DNA of 64,000 nucleotides, from the NCBI GenBank assembly GCA_036924285.1, contig JAYKYS010000015.1, forward strand, positions 868,001 through 932,000, given 5' to 3'. Source of the stretch: Asterella californica (lineage: Eukaryota; Streptophyta; Marchantiopsida; Marchantiales; Aytoniaceae). The notes beneath the pieces were generated by a model. The model ran no database searches. It was not told where the DNA came from and worked only from the letters and a program-made list of their open reading frames with translations. The position numbers were made by a program, and so were the translations under genes. Shown piece after piece: positions 46,903 through 56,928 of the stretch (position 1 is the stretch's first letter; each line of letters begins with the position of its first letter).

Positions 46903-49593
46903 ATGCCGACCGAACGATACAATGTTATGAATCTCGATATTGAGAGCGACAATGATGATTGTTTAGACGGATTGCATTTCGAAGATGAAGAAAGGAGCTT
47001 CACTATGGATGTACGTTCTGAGGATCTTACTGAGGAGAGCGTGCTAGAAAGATGGCGACGAGAAATGGCCGATGCGAGAGGAGTGAATCGGTTACTCCAA
47101 GGCAAGACTTTGGAGTCCTTGAGAGCTCTTGCATGCAAAGTGTGTCTCGGGTCAGAATTTGAATCCTTTAAGGAGTTCGATTTCGCAGTTGACTGTTGGT
47201 GTTTTTTGAATAGCCGAGCGAGTCATAAATTGAAAAACTCTCAAAACTATAGAGTTAGAGTGTGCAGGTATGGAGCGAAGGCTCGTTGTAGAAAATTATT
47301 CGAAGATAGATCTGTAACATCAAATAGTGCTGAAACGAGTCACAGAAACAGTCAGCCTCGCAGCTTCCACGAATATACACAAAGACGTAGAGCCTCAGTA
47401 AGGCAGCTTGCAGCTGGTCGGTCAGAACCTCCACAAGGTCAATCAAGAAGAGAATCAGTTAACGGTCACTGTGGTGAAAGACTTCGATATCAATCCGCTG
47501 GGAGAACTACCTTTTATGGGGCTAATGCTCGGGATAGTGATATGGAGCATCCATGCAAATGGAGAGTTAGAGCACAGAAGGGCAAGTTCACAGGCCGAAT
47601 TACTATTACTATTTGTGATTTAGAGCACAGTTGTCCTAGTCAGATCGGATACTGGCGTGGACCTGCATCAAACTCAAAATTTCTTGCTGCAGTCATGTGT
47701 AACAGAGTCGCTATTGACCCCAACACTCCCATACAAAATCTCATGGAGGATCTTCGAACTACATTCAATAAGAGGGCTCCTTACTATCAGGTGTGGAGGA
47801 GTCGAGAGCATTCTCGAGACTGGTTGGAGGGTAATCAAGCATCATCCTTCTATTACATTCCTTCTGTATGTAGACGCATACTTGAAGTAGATCCCATGGC
47901 AGTTGTGGATTGGGGTACTTGGGAATGTAACACAACAATATTTAGTAGATATTATGTGTGTCCTAGTGCCACTCGTGATATATTTCCTTTGTGTCAGAAA
48001 GTGATATGTTTGGATGCTTGTCATAGCAAGTCCAGAAAGTTTCCATGCCAAATATTTCTAGCTTCAGTGTTGGATGGTGCAAATGAAGCAATCATTTTAG
48101 GCTTCGCAGTGGCACCACAAGAAGACACTGTAAACTGGACATGGTTCTGTCAACATCTCCGCAACTCTATACATGGTATTATTTCTCCTCAGACAGTGAT
48201 AATCAGCGATAGACAGAAGGGCTTAGAAAGAGCTGTTTCAGATGTATTCCCTGAAGTTGTCCACGGGCATTGTGGACAACATATCCGAATGAATGTACGG
48301 ACGAGGTTTGGCAAAGAGGCGGAGAGACCATTTCTGAATTGCTTGTACGCCAAGACGAGAGAAATGTAAGACACTCTATACTTTTTTCTTTTCTCACTCA
48401 ATCCTTTTCTCACTGAATTATTGAAGTTTTTTGTTGGTTGAGTTATAGCTATTATCTCATTTGTATAATGTCTCATCTGTAGGTACAATGAAGTGCTTGA
48501 CAAGCTGGATGCATCAGGGGAAAGAGGTAGACACCTGGCTGAATATTTGAGGAATATACAACCAGAGAGGTATAGCCGATATGCGTTTCCTCTACCACGT
48601 TATGGGAAAGTCACATCTAACTTGGCAGAGAGTATGAATAGTGCTCTGAGACCAATCCGCTGGAATGCTCCATTGAAGATCCTGTTGGATTTATGGTATT
48701 ATATTATGCAGCAGTTCACTAAGCGGAGGATACAGCTTCAGCAAGAAACAAGTGTATTGACTCGTTTTGCTAGACTTCGGCTCATGGAGAATGAACATGC
48801 TGCAGAAGGTTTTCTCTGTCAAGTGTCTTCTCCATTCGAGGCTACCATCCGCGACCATACGAATGGAGTAACACATGTGGTGAAACTAGCACAAGGTGGT
48901 TCAGGAAAGTGTACATGTACAGAACTTCAAGAGATGAGATGGCCATGTGGACATGTCATTGCTTTTGACAGAGAGACTGGTGGGAACCCAACAACGAGAT
49001 TGGATAACATCTGGCATAGCTCCTCGTTATTTTCAATCTACGGACATAGTGCGTTGCCAGCTGTTTTCACTGATGATCTTCAACCGGTGTACAGTTGCGG
49101 ACCTCCGCCAGTGGCAAGACGAAGGGGAAGACACAGAGTGGTGAGGATCGATAACAACACCCAATTCACTCAATCTACAGCAACAGCAGATGGCAATGAA
49201 GATCTACCTCCCACGAGCAGTACCCGTGTCTCTTCACCAATTGAAACTAGTCACCTTACTGAACCCACATCCATTGAGAATGAGTATCCTATTAATGATG
49301 AGCAGATATTACATTTTGCCTCTGAGACAATGTGCCATCGAAGACGAAGAAGAGTCCAACAAACAGTTCCACATCATGACTTGGGACATATTCCTCGGTC
49401 TACTCCAGGGAAGTGCAGTCTCTGTGATCAACCAGGCCACAATAGAAGAACATGCCCTAGGCTGTATGCACCCACGGATGATGAAGGGATGTTCACTGAG
49501 GTGACAGATGAAGTAGAAGGAAGTGGAATTCGTGTGGCGATTACTGCTTCTTCTTCAGAAGAAGTTTCATTGAGTGAACCAGATCCCCTGTAG
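46903..49593 (+). CDS. MULE transposase (MuDR family), 2 exons, 857 aa
   Basis: The DDE transposase that excises and reinserts the element at its TIRs in the nucleus. Exon 1 is 46903-48365 and exon 2 is 48483-49593; AT|G joins in phase. The N terminus is acidic (to about residue 40) and is followed by a MuDR-type DNA-binding region (CKVCLGSEFESFKEFDFAV and later CKWRVRAQ). The transposase core has ICLDACHSKS (Asp371), IISDRQKGL (Asp436), HCGQHI, and NLAESMNSAL with Glu537, the expected D-D-E order with an H between. A SWIM zinc finger follows (C631, C633, C643, H645) and then a CCHC knuckle (C799, C802, H807, C812). The frame is open upstream of 46903 via GTG, but 46903 is the first ATG. All catalytic residues are present and no frame break is seen, so the gene appears functional. 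Confidence 0.92.
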
Positions 49594-50369
49594 AGAGTAG
49601 TTACATTACCAGCTGCTACAGATTCATTAATTATTGTGTTGATACATCTTCGGGTATTACTAGTTTGTTATAGGTAGTAGTACATTGTTCTTTTTCAGTT
49701 CATATACATTATTTCCCAACAAACACATATGATGATTAACTCATTATCAATTCTCAAATTCGTCCATCATGATCATTTTATAAATAGCTCTCTATTTGTG
49801 ACAGTAGCAGTGTGAAACACAAGAGCAGTGTGAAACAAAGAGCAGAAGTTCTGTATATATTAGTTGAATAGACTGGATAGAAGTACACTATCTCCTTGTA
49901 AAAAATATGTGGACAGATCTGCAATATATCGCTCGCCTTATGTTCAATCTCTCTTGTTTTGAACTTCGAAAACATGAAACTACTTACCTTTACACTATAA
50001 AGAAAGAACAGCTGGCGAGGTGAAGAGGGGAGAGAAAGGGCGCGGAATCTTCTTGGACATGGTTGAGTAACGGGCGGGTAGCATGTTGAGAAGTCGAGTT
50101 GAGGAGCGTGTTGAGAAGACGAGTGGAGTTCTTCTTGAGAATGTCGAGTGGAGTTCGCACACGTTAAGGCAGTTTTTACAGTAGAGGAGAGTTTTAGGGT
50201 GAGTTTAGAGAGTGATACTTCAGCAACGACTGTAGAGAGGAGAGGAAGGACGAGGTGAGTGAGGAGAGAGAAAGGAGGAGACTTGTTCGAAGTGATCGAG
50301 TAATGCTGTAGGTTTTTTAGAAGTTTAAGAGAAACCTGTAATCTCTGATCGATTCTTTCTTGAATCGGA
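49594..50369. other. Spacer between the MULE transposase and the phosphatase-fusion gene
   Basis: About 0.8 kb containing the transposase 3' flank and, after about 50,000, a purine-rich tract that is the likely leader/promoter of the gene starting at 50370. A long minus-strand frame (49778-50539) crosses both this spacer and the RG-coding exon and is an antisense shadow of purine-rich DNA. Confidence 0.5.
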
Positions 50370-53300
50370 ATGATGAAAACGAGAGGTAGTAAGAGCAGAG
50401 GAGGTGGTAGAGGAGGTGGCAGACGAGGACGAGGTGATGGACGAGGACGAGGTGATGGAAGAGGACGAGGCAGGGCACCAGATGCAAGAGAGACACATCG
50501 CAGAGACGAGGAGGCTGATCCACGTAAGTTTCGAATCAAAGTTTATCTCTGTGAAATGTCGTGAAATGTTTAAATTCGGGTGTAGATAGTGTGCGATTCA
50601 ACATGCATCACACGAAGTTAAGGCGATTCAGGTGGTGTCGCGTCGAAACGAGTAGAAATTTAGGGGTTTCAGAGCGATACTGCATGTATCGCCGCAAAAG
50701 AGCAGCGATACATGCAGTATCGGGCAAGATTAGCGCGATGCATGGTGAGTATCGCCCCGCGTAGTGTACTCCTTGGCCGAGCGGGGCGACGCAGGCTGTA
50801 TCGCCAGGAAAGAGAGCGACACATGCGATGTTTCGCTCCCTTCTGGCGATACAGCCTGTGTATCGCCCCTCGGGGTGGAAGGGGCTTCCAACCTGAGGCG
50901 ATGCAGGCTGTATCGCCCCGAAGCGGGGCGATACACGCCATGTATCGCTGTACAGGGGCGAAACAGTTACTTGTTTCGCCCCGTGTATGAAAATTGTTCC
51001 TCGCCATCGGGGCGACGCAGGCTGTATCGCCAGGAAAGAGAGCGAAACATGCGATGTTTCGCTCCCTTCTGGCGATACAGCCTATGTATCGCCCCTCGGG
51101 GTGGAAGAGACTTCCACCCTGAGGCGATGCAGGCTGTATCGTCCCGAAGCGGGACGATACACGCCATGTATCGCTGTACAGGGGCGAAACAGTTACTTGT
51201 TTCGCCCCGTGTATGAAAATTGTTCCTCGCCATCGGGGCGACGCAGGCTGTATCGCCAGGAAAGAGAGCGAAACATGCGATGTTTCGCTCCCTTCTGGCG
51301 ATACAGCCTGTGTATCGCCCCTCGGGGTGGAAGAGACTTCCACCCTGAGGCGATGCAGGCTATATCCCCCCCTTGAAAATTTAAGATACAGCTTGTGTAT
51401 CGCCCACTAGCTGGGCGATACAGCCCATGTATCGCCCCCTTGAGATTAGTTCATCGGGACGATACAGCCCATGTATCGCCCCCTTGAGATTAGTTCATCG
51501 CCATCGGGGCGATACAGCCCATGTATCGCCCCGATGGCGAGGAACATCGGGGCGACGCAGGCCCTAAACGCCAGGAAAAGGAGCGAAGCACGCCATGTAT
51601 CGCTCCCTTCGGGCGATACAGCCTGTGTATCGCTCCCCCGGGGCGAAGCAGGCTGTCTCGCTTATTACTTGGTTGCGATACACGGGCTGTATCGCCTCTC
51701 GGGTACTGTACTCCCTTACCGATACTCTCCGTTGTCTGCTATTTTCCAGTTGCTATGGAGAAAATGAGAGAAGGACCTTCGATGTTCAAATATCATTCAA
51801 AGGAAGATGATCGGTATCATTTAAAATGGTGCTGGGTGCTGAAAGAGGACATTGAAAATGCTTTATCTGGAGTTGAAGAAGAGGCTATAGATCGAGTGGG
51901 ATTACTTGTGACATTCTCCTTCGACTTTCCTCGTCCAGATGTAAGTCTTCATAAATTGTCCCTTCTTGTATATGAAAGCTTTTCTTTTCACACATGCAAG
52001 TGTACTTAGTGCACTTCCTCTTCTTGTAATGTATGTGTGTGTCATGTATGTAAACTCTAAACCCTAAACCCTACAATGTATGCAGATATCATATTGTCTA
52101 CAATTCATAGACACTTATGATCCAACTATTCATCGTGCCACCGTTGAAGGACACGAGATATTATTGGATGAGTCTTTTGTTCGTGAAGCATTAGTTCTAC
52201 CCATGGGAACTACAGTACCTCGTCCCCACAATGTTAAGAGAGCTTTGATAGATGATTGGTTCCCAGAAAAAGATGAGAAAGGGAAAAGATATTTGTTATG
52301 GATGTGTGAATATCCAGAGTGGAGACCTATCTTTCAGCTCATCAACTGCATACTTCTAGCTCGTAGACGTCCTAAAGAGGTACATGGACACTTGGCTCTT
52401 TACTTGAAGAGTAAAGTAGAAGAGAGCGGAGAAGACTATGATTGGGCTGAGTTCATCTTGGACTCTTTAGATGCTGAGATCTCCGCCCTGAAAAAGCATA
52501 TGAGTAAGGAGAAGTTGGTGAGGCATCCAGAGACTTGGGTGGGTATGATATTGACCCATTTCATGAGACATGCGGGTATACTTCCGGAGTCTCGCATCTT
52601 CTTGAGTTCCCAACAAGTGGAGGAGCCGATCCAACATGCTGGGTCTTCGCAAGGAGGTACTCTAGGTAAGATGTCTGCTTCCTCCTCTATAGGGTTTATT
52701 ACGTGCATTTGTTTATGATTTCAAAGATTTTTAGTAGTATTTTTTAGTTGTCTTTCTAATCAAGTACAACTTTCGGTTGAAGATCCATCGTCTTCTCAAC
52801 AAACTCAAGACCCTCAATCTTCACAGAGAGCTCCTCCACCTCCATCATACAGTGAGATGCTCTTTTACCTCCGTTTTGAATTCCAGAATTATTTACGGTT
52901 TTCTGCTCACATTACTGTTTAGAAACATTGTACTGATTTCATAAGAAGTCTTGGCTGTGTAAGGGCATGTACAATGTTCCCAAGTCTAAGATGATTTTGG
53001 CAGGTGAAGAGATTATTCTCTACGATAGCATCAAGAGGAAGAAGGAGGAACTTGCTGCATTAACCACTACCGTCGATGAGAAGAAAGCACAGCTTGCAGA
53101 AAAGCTTTTGGAACTAGGAGCTATCGACTACGAGATAATGGTGGGAAAAGAAGAAATAGCTCGTATACAAGAGACCCCTGAGTTCTTACCTCGTCTTATT
53201 CATCCTACTACCATAAGACGGAAGACTCTTATTCTTGATTTGAATGGTCTTTTGGTTAAAGTTGGAAGGACTGAGGAGGAGTTGATGCAGGCTCGTGAGA

Positions 53301-54238
53301 AGGGATATGTAGTGGAGAATACCCCTAAGCCTTCTGTATGGTACGTCACTATCCATTCATCTTGGTGTAAATAGCAATCTAGACATGTTTAGATCTCAAA
53401 TTTGAGTTGAAACAGCTAAACTTTGTTTACCATATATGTTTCTTACAGGTATGTGGCTCGACAAATTTGAGTTTAATCTCTTACTTTGTTTACCATATAT
53501 GTTTACTACAGGTATGTGGCTCGACCTGGAGTGAAATCATTTTTGGACATTTGTCTCGATAAGTTCCAGGTTATTATATGGACATCCCGTACTTTGGTCA
53601 ACACTGCAACTCTACTACATGCAATGGACGCCAAGCATTATTTACCCCCTGGAGTTGCAACTGGGAAGGTATTTGCATCTACGCAACACTTCTATCCTCC
53701 TTCCATTCATGTTCAGATTTTTTGTTATTTATATCAAATTTGCCATACTTCTTATACAGTCCGTCTTGCCTTCTTTTCTTATCAGGTATGTAGAGTGTTG
53801 GCTCAGGAGTCGTGTTTCAAATATAACACAGAGAGGGAAGCAGGGTTCGGGAATCATTTATACCTGAAAGATTTCTCGTATCTACATCGCTACAACTTGA
53901 GCACGAGAGATGTTCTCCTGGTGGATGATAGTCCAGTGAAGAATTCTACAAATCATCCCTTCAATGCTATCCACCCTCCTCCTTTTTCTCCTTTCACCAT
54001 CGAGTGTGATAAGGAACAGTATTTAGAGGCAACTTTGTTGCCTTGGCTTCTTCATTGGGGATGTACTCCAGAGGAGACAGTCTCTTATGTGGAGACTAGA
54101 TACTCTCAGATTCAAGCTCAAGATCCTATTAGGGCTTTACAAGAGTATTGGAGCAATATTACCAAAGAGGAAGTACATATAGTATGGAGGTCAGTACCAC
54201 ACAGTATGTCTATGGGTTACCTCCATCTTCTCAAGTGA
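50370..54238 (+). CDS. RG-rich / plant-mobile-domain-like / coiled-coil / HAD (NIF-type) phosphatase fusion, 7 exons
   Basis: Exons 50370-50523, 51750-51940, 52086-52665, 52783-52851, 53004-53340, 53512-53668 and 53786-54238 join in consistent phase to 646 codons with no stop. Residues 1-40 are RG/RGRGDGRG repeats, typical of RNA-binding tails. Residues about 55-305 (FIDTYDPTIHRATVEGHEI, VREALVLPMG, MILTHFMRHAGIL) resemble plant-mobile-domain or transposon-associated plant domains; this match is tentative. Residues 306-331 form a Ser/Gln/Pro linker and about 335-385 a Lys/Glu-rich coiled coil. The C-terminal half is an FCP1/SCP/NIF-type HAD fold: LILDLNGLLV (nucleophile Asp410; the second Asp of DxD is Asn412, as I recall from plant NIF-like proteins), IIWTSR (Thr468), LKDFSYL (Lys524) and LLVDDSP (Asp543/544). 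Intron 1 contains a palindromic array and intron 5 a duplicated splice acceptor. It lies wholly inside the MULE and is probably element cargo. Confidence 0.78.
50674..51696. repeat. Palindromic array A (in intron 1 of the phosphatase-fusion gene)
   Basis: About 1 kb of GC-rich DNA made of back-to-back short palindromes such as GCGATACAxxxTGTATCGC and GAGCGAAACATGCGATGTTTCGCTC, spaced tens of bp apart. A higher-order unit of exactly 226 bp repeats about 2.5 times (GCGACGCAGGCTGTATCGCC landmarks at 50786, 51012 and 51238). After 51,370 the array degrades into simpler GCGATACAGCCCATGTATCG units. Long frames on both strands here are by-products of the repeat. Flanking GC content is much lower, so the array was amplified as a unit. 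Confidence 0.92.
52058..52076. repeat. Telomere-like CCCTAAA motif in intron 2
   Basis: CTCTAAACCCTAAACCCTA, about two and a half plant telomere repeats, lies just before the exon-3 acceptor of the phosphatase-fusion gene. Short interstitial telomere-type motifs (telo-boxes) are common near plant gene starts; a role here is unknown. Confidence 0.7.
53398..53525. repeat. 64-bp tandem duplication spanning a splice acceptor
   Basis: Two adjacent units both contain CAAATTTGAGTT, CTTTGTTTACCATATATGTTT and TACAGGTATGTGGCTCGAC. The second acceptor (exon from 53512) continues the HAD frame. The first (exon from 53449) would read W-Y-V-A-R-Q-I and then hit a stop. A decoy acceptor has therefore been created in intron 5. 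Confidence 0.85.
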
Positions 54239-54376
54239 GAATAGTGATAACTTCAAGTTTCTACTCCTTGCAAGTAAAGTTATAAAAATTTTGATAAAAG
54301 TTTCGCATCAATGGTTACAATATTATTATTTTGAATTCTTATATATTATGGTTATATATTATGGTTATATATATCT

Positions 54377-54404
54377 GTTCTGGTGTTTGTTTAAACACCA
54401 GAAC
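54377..54404. repeat. Perfect hairpin, 12-bp stem, 4-nt loop
   Basis: GTTCTGGTGTTT and AAACACCAGAAC are separated by GTTT. It sits between the stop of the phosphatase-fusion gene (54238) and the start of palindromic array B, so it could serve in 3'-end structure, but no terminator function is established in plants. Confidence 0.8.
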
Positions 54405-54436
54405 AGAACAACACAGGGCGAAGGGTACTTGTTCGG

Positions 54437-55346
54437 TGCGATATAGCCTGTTACGCTCCGAACACAAGCGAAACATGTGTCATGTCTACATTATTTATCA
54501 CCTTGTATCACCTCGTCTAGGGTACTCGATAGTCGAGCGATACAGGTTGTATAGCAAAGACACAGCGATACAAGATGTTTCGCTCCATAACTGTGCGACA
54601 CAGGCTGTATCGCCTCGAGCAGTGTACTCGATCGTCGAGCGATACAGGTTGTATCGCCCCCTATCAGTGCGACACAGTCTGAATCGCACCGATCAGAGTG
54701 GCTAACCCTTACCCTTACCCTGGTCGGGGCGATACAGCCTGTATCGCCCCGAGCAGTGTACTCGATCGTCGAGCGATACAGGTTGTATCGCAGAGGCCGG
54801 GCGATACATTACCTGTATCGCCCCCTCTCAATGCGACACAGCCTGTATCGCACCGATCAGGGTGGCTAACCCTTACCCTTACCCTGGTCGGGGCGATACA
54901 GCCTGTATCGCCTCGAGCAGTGTACTCGATCGTCGAGCGATACATGTTGTATCGCAGAGGCCGGGCGATACATTGCCTGTATCGCCCCCTCTCAATGCGA
55001 CACAGCCTGTATCGCCTCCCCCGAGCAGTGTACTCGATTGTCGAGCGATACAGGTTGTATCGCAGAGGCCGGGCGATACGTTACTTGTATCGCCCCCTCT
55101 CAATGCGACACACCCTGTATCGCCTTGATCAGGTGCGATACAGAGGATATTTCGCACAATGATGCGATACAAGCTGTATCGCCCCGCAGTAACGAAACAT
55201 TACGTGTATCGTTCCTTCTCTGAGCGATACATGCGTTATTTCGCACATCGAGTGCGATACATAGTGTATCGCTCCGAGGGATAAGACAACGTCGAAGCGA
55301 TACAGACTGTATCGATCAGCAACAGTGCGATACAAGATGTATCGCC
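54437..55346. repeat. Palindromic array B (downstream of the phosphatase-fusion gene)
   Basis: About 0.9 kb of short palindromes of the same half-site class as array A (for example GGCGATACAGCCTGTATCGCC, GAGCGATACAGGTTGTATCGC, GGGCGATACATTACCTGTATCGCCC). A higher-order unit of 164 bp repeats at 54729 and 54893 and carries a CTAACCCTTACCCTTACCC telomere-like spacer. Toward 55,350 units simplify and vary (CGAAACATTACGTGTATCG, GCGATACAAGATGTATCGCC). It lies between convergent genes of the MULE. Confidence 0.92.
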
Positions 55347-55550
55347 TCTGAGTTGGTGAGGGTAACACTAAGAACATTACACACTGCTAGGGGAAACATC
55401 ATGCACAAACACGAGTGGCATACAAGAGTAAACTCATTGACTCCCAGTGCAATTAACCATTCATTGCAACAATGCACCATGAAAATAACATTCTTCTTCA
55501 TATCCAAATTTGAGTTTTCACAACCACACTCCTCCTGATGTCTACTAAGT

Positions 55551-56372
55551 CTACAACTGTCTAAGTTTACGAAGTGCATCTCCAAATTCAGAAAGGTCCT
55601 CTCTTTGTTCTCTCTGCAGTTCGATTACAGTGTTCATTTCTCGAACAATGTTTTCTGCAACTACATCTATCTCATTTGCTCTCCCCATCAGTAACAAGGC
55701 CATGTCATGTAGCCTCTCTATCTCGACAAGTTGAACGTTCTCGGATATGCACTTAGTATCTTCCTTCGATATGCACTTAGGATCTTCCACCATAGATGGA
55801 TAAAAAGTACAACAATCCATTGCATTCGCAAGATCTTCCACAGCATCTTGAAATTCATCCGGTTGCTCCATCTCAAGCTCCACATCAAACACTGTATAGC
55901 GATTCTGCTGTGCATTCAATCCAATTTTAAAACGCCACTTCTCTGAGCACACCGTGTTCAATATTTCATCTTGCTTCTCTACTGTTAGTGTCTCGAACTC
56001 CTCTGCTGTCATGCCCAATAGTTTCTCTCCAACAGTCCACACAATTACTATTGGTAATGCGGTTTCTGCACGGTCCTTCACACTGTGATCAATCAATCCT
56101 AGATGAAATCGATATTGTCTCCTGCTTCCTCTTTGACCACATGGGTGCCACGTCTTTCGCCCCGGCTGGGTATGACTGAAATACAACACCTTCCTGGTTG
56201 AGCTCGTTGTCATGCTTGGTTCACTTACACGCTTATAACACCCCGGGAAGTTGCAGGCAACATAAGAGACAGAACCAGACAGCTTGTTCTTGATTATTCG
56301 TTGAATGGAAGCTGAAACCCACTGAGAAGAGACATTGCCGATACATTCTTCGAATTCTGCAAGTGAACACAT
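55551..56372 (-). CDS. RPA1 C-terminal-like OB-fold protein (273 aa)
   Basis: A single-exon frame with ATG at 56372. Residues about 37-170 follow the replication-protein-A large-subunit C-terminal domain: YVACNFPGCYKRV (C40 and C45, the first zinc-ribbon pair, CX4C), WHPCGQRG (only one Cys of the second pair remains), then YRFHLGLIDHSVK, an ALPIVIVW-VGEKLLGM strand/helix segment, the LTVEKQDEILNTV helix and WRFKIGLNAQQNRYTVFDVELE. In RPA this domain binds single-stranded DNA and the small subunits. The last 100 residues are an acidic helical tail (MNTVIELQREQREDL) with coiled-coil character. The start lies only about 310 bp inside the right TIR, so the promoter is probably in or near that TIR. 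An upstream exon is possible because GCAG follows shortly after the ATG. It may be captured host RPA sequence serving transposition. The domain call is by pattern only. Confidence 0.65.
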   Translation of the reverse strand: MCSLAEFEECIGNVSSQWVSASIQRIIKNKLSGSVSYVACNFPGCYKRVSEPSMTTSSTRKVLYFSHTQPGRKTWHPCGQRGSRRQYRFHLGLIDHSVKDRAETALPIVIVWTVGEKLLGMTAEEFETLTVEKQDEILNTVCSEKWRFKIGLNAQQNRYTVFDVELEMEQPDEFQDAVEDLANAMDCCTFYPSMVEDPKCISKEDTKCISENVQLVEIERLHDMALLLMGRANEIDVVAENIVREMNTVIELQREQREDLSEFGDALRKLRQL

Positions 56373-56683
56373 CGTTTCTATAAACTACTCAGCTCAGCGC
56401 ACAAATACCTTACACACGGCTGTGTACACTCTGTAATCAACACGTCTAACGGTAACAACAACTGCCTTTGCCTTCGTCTTCGCTCGTAACTTTTCACCCG
56501 TCTCCTCGATCTCACATCACCCTCATCTCTTCGATCTCGCATCACCTCGCATTTTGAGTGCGGAAAATCTATAAATGCATCTCGCGCGTTACTGTGAGAC
56601 TGGCCGGACGATACTGGCGCCATTTTCGCATTGCCCCGTCTTTCCCGCTCATTTCCGCTCCACATCATATAAATCGCTCGTTT

Positions 56684-56928
56684 ACACACCATGTCAGACT
56701 ACCCAACTGTGACGTGGCGATTCTGCCAAGTCAGACTGTCAATATGACATGGCGCACGTTCCACGTCGAACTGTCGTTATGACCTGGCATAACGGCTTGA
56801 TCTACATGGCGCGGTCGACCGGCAGGACGGACGATGGGAGGTTGGGGGTGTGATCAAGCAACCAAACGTTAAGAGGGGTGTGATCAAGCGCAGCGATCGT
56901 ACTGGGGGTGTGATCAAGCCAATTCCTC
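56684..56928 (-). repeat. Right TIR of the 10.6-kb MULE
   Basis: Reverse complement of the left TIR, ending in GATCAAGCCAATTCCTC at 56928, followed directly by the second GTGGATATAT target copy. It shows the same three phased GGGGTGTGATCAAG motifs. Confidence 0.92.

Noticed and set aside
49778..50539. 253-codon minus-strand frame
   Set aside because: Antisense to the RG-coding exon and purine-rich leader; Pro/Leu/Arg low complexity with no homology.
50669..51343. Long open frames on both strands across the palindromic array (also 50764-51216, 50987-51376)
   Set aside because: They are forced by the repeat period and symmetric composition (each strand gives the same YRLYRQ-type peptides); no domain and no splice logic. 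They overlap intron 1 of the cargo gene.
54698..55172. Open frames across array B on both strands
   Set aside because: Same reason: repeat-derived peptides such as DTACIA/VSP repeated on both strands, not genes.
50674..55346. CRISPR-like array interpretation of the palindromic repeats
   Set aside because: Repeats are not separated by unique spacers, units are variable palindromes with higher-order periods, and the host is a plant nucleus.
56378..56692. 104-codon minus-strand frame overlapping the right TIR
   Set aside because: Arg-rich composition, partly inside the inverted repeat; could be leader of the RPA-like gene but has no independent support.
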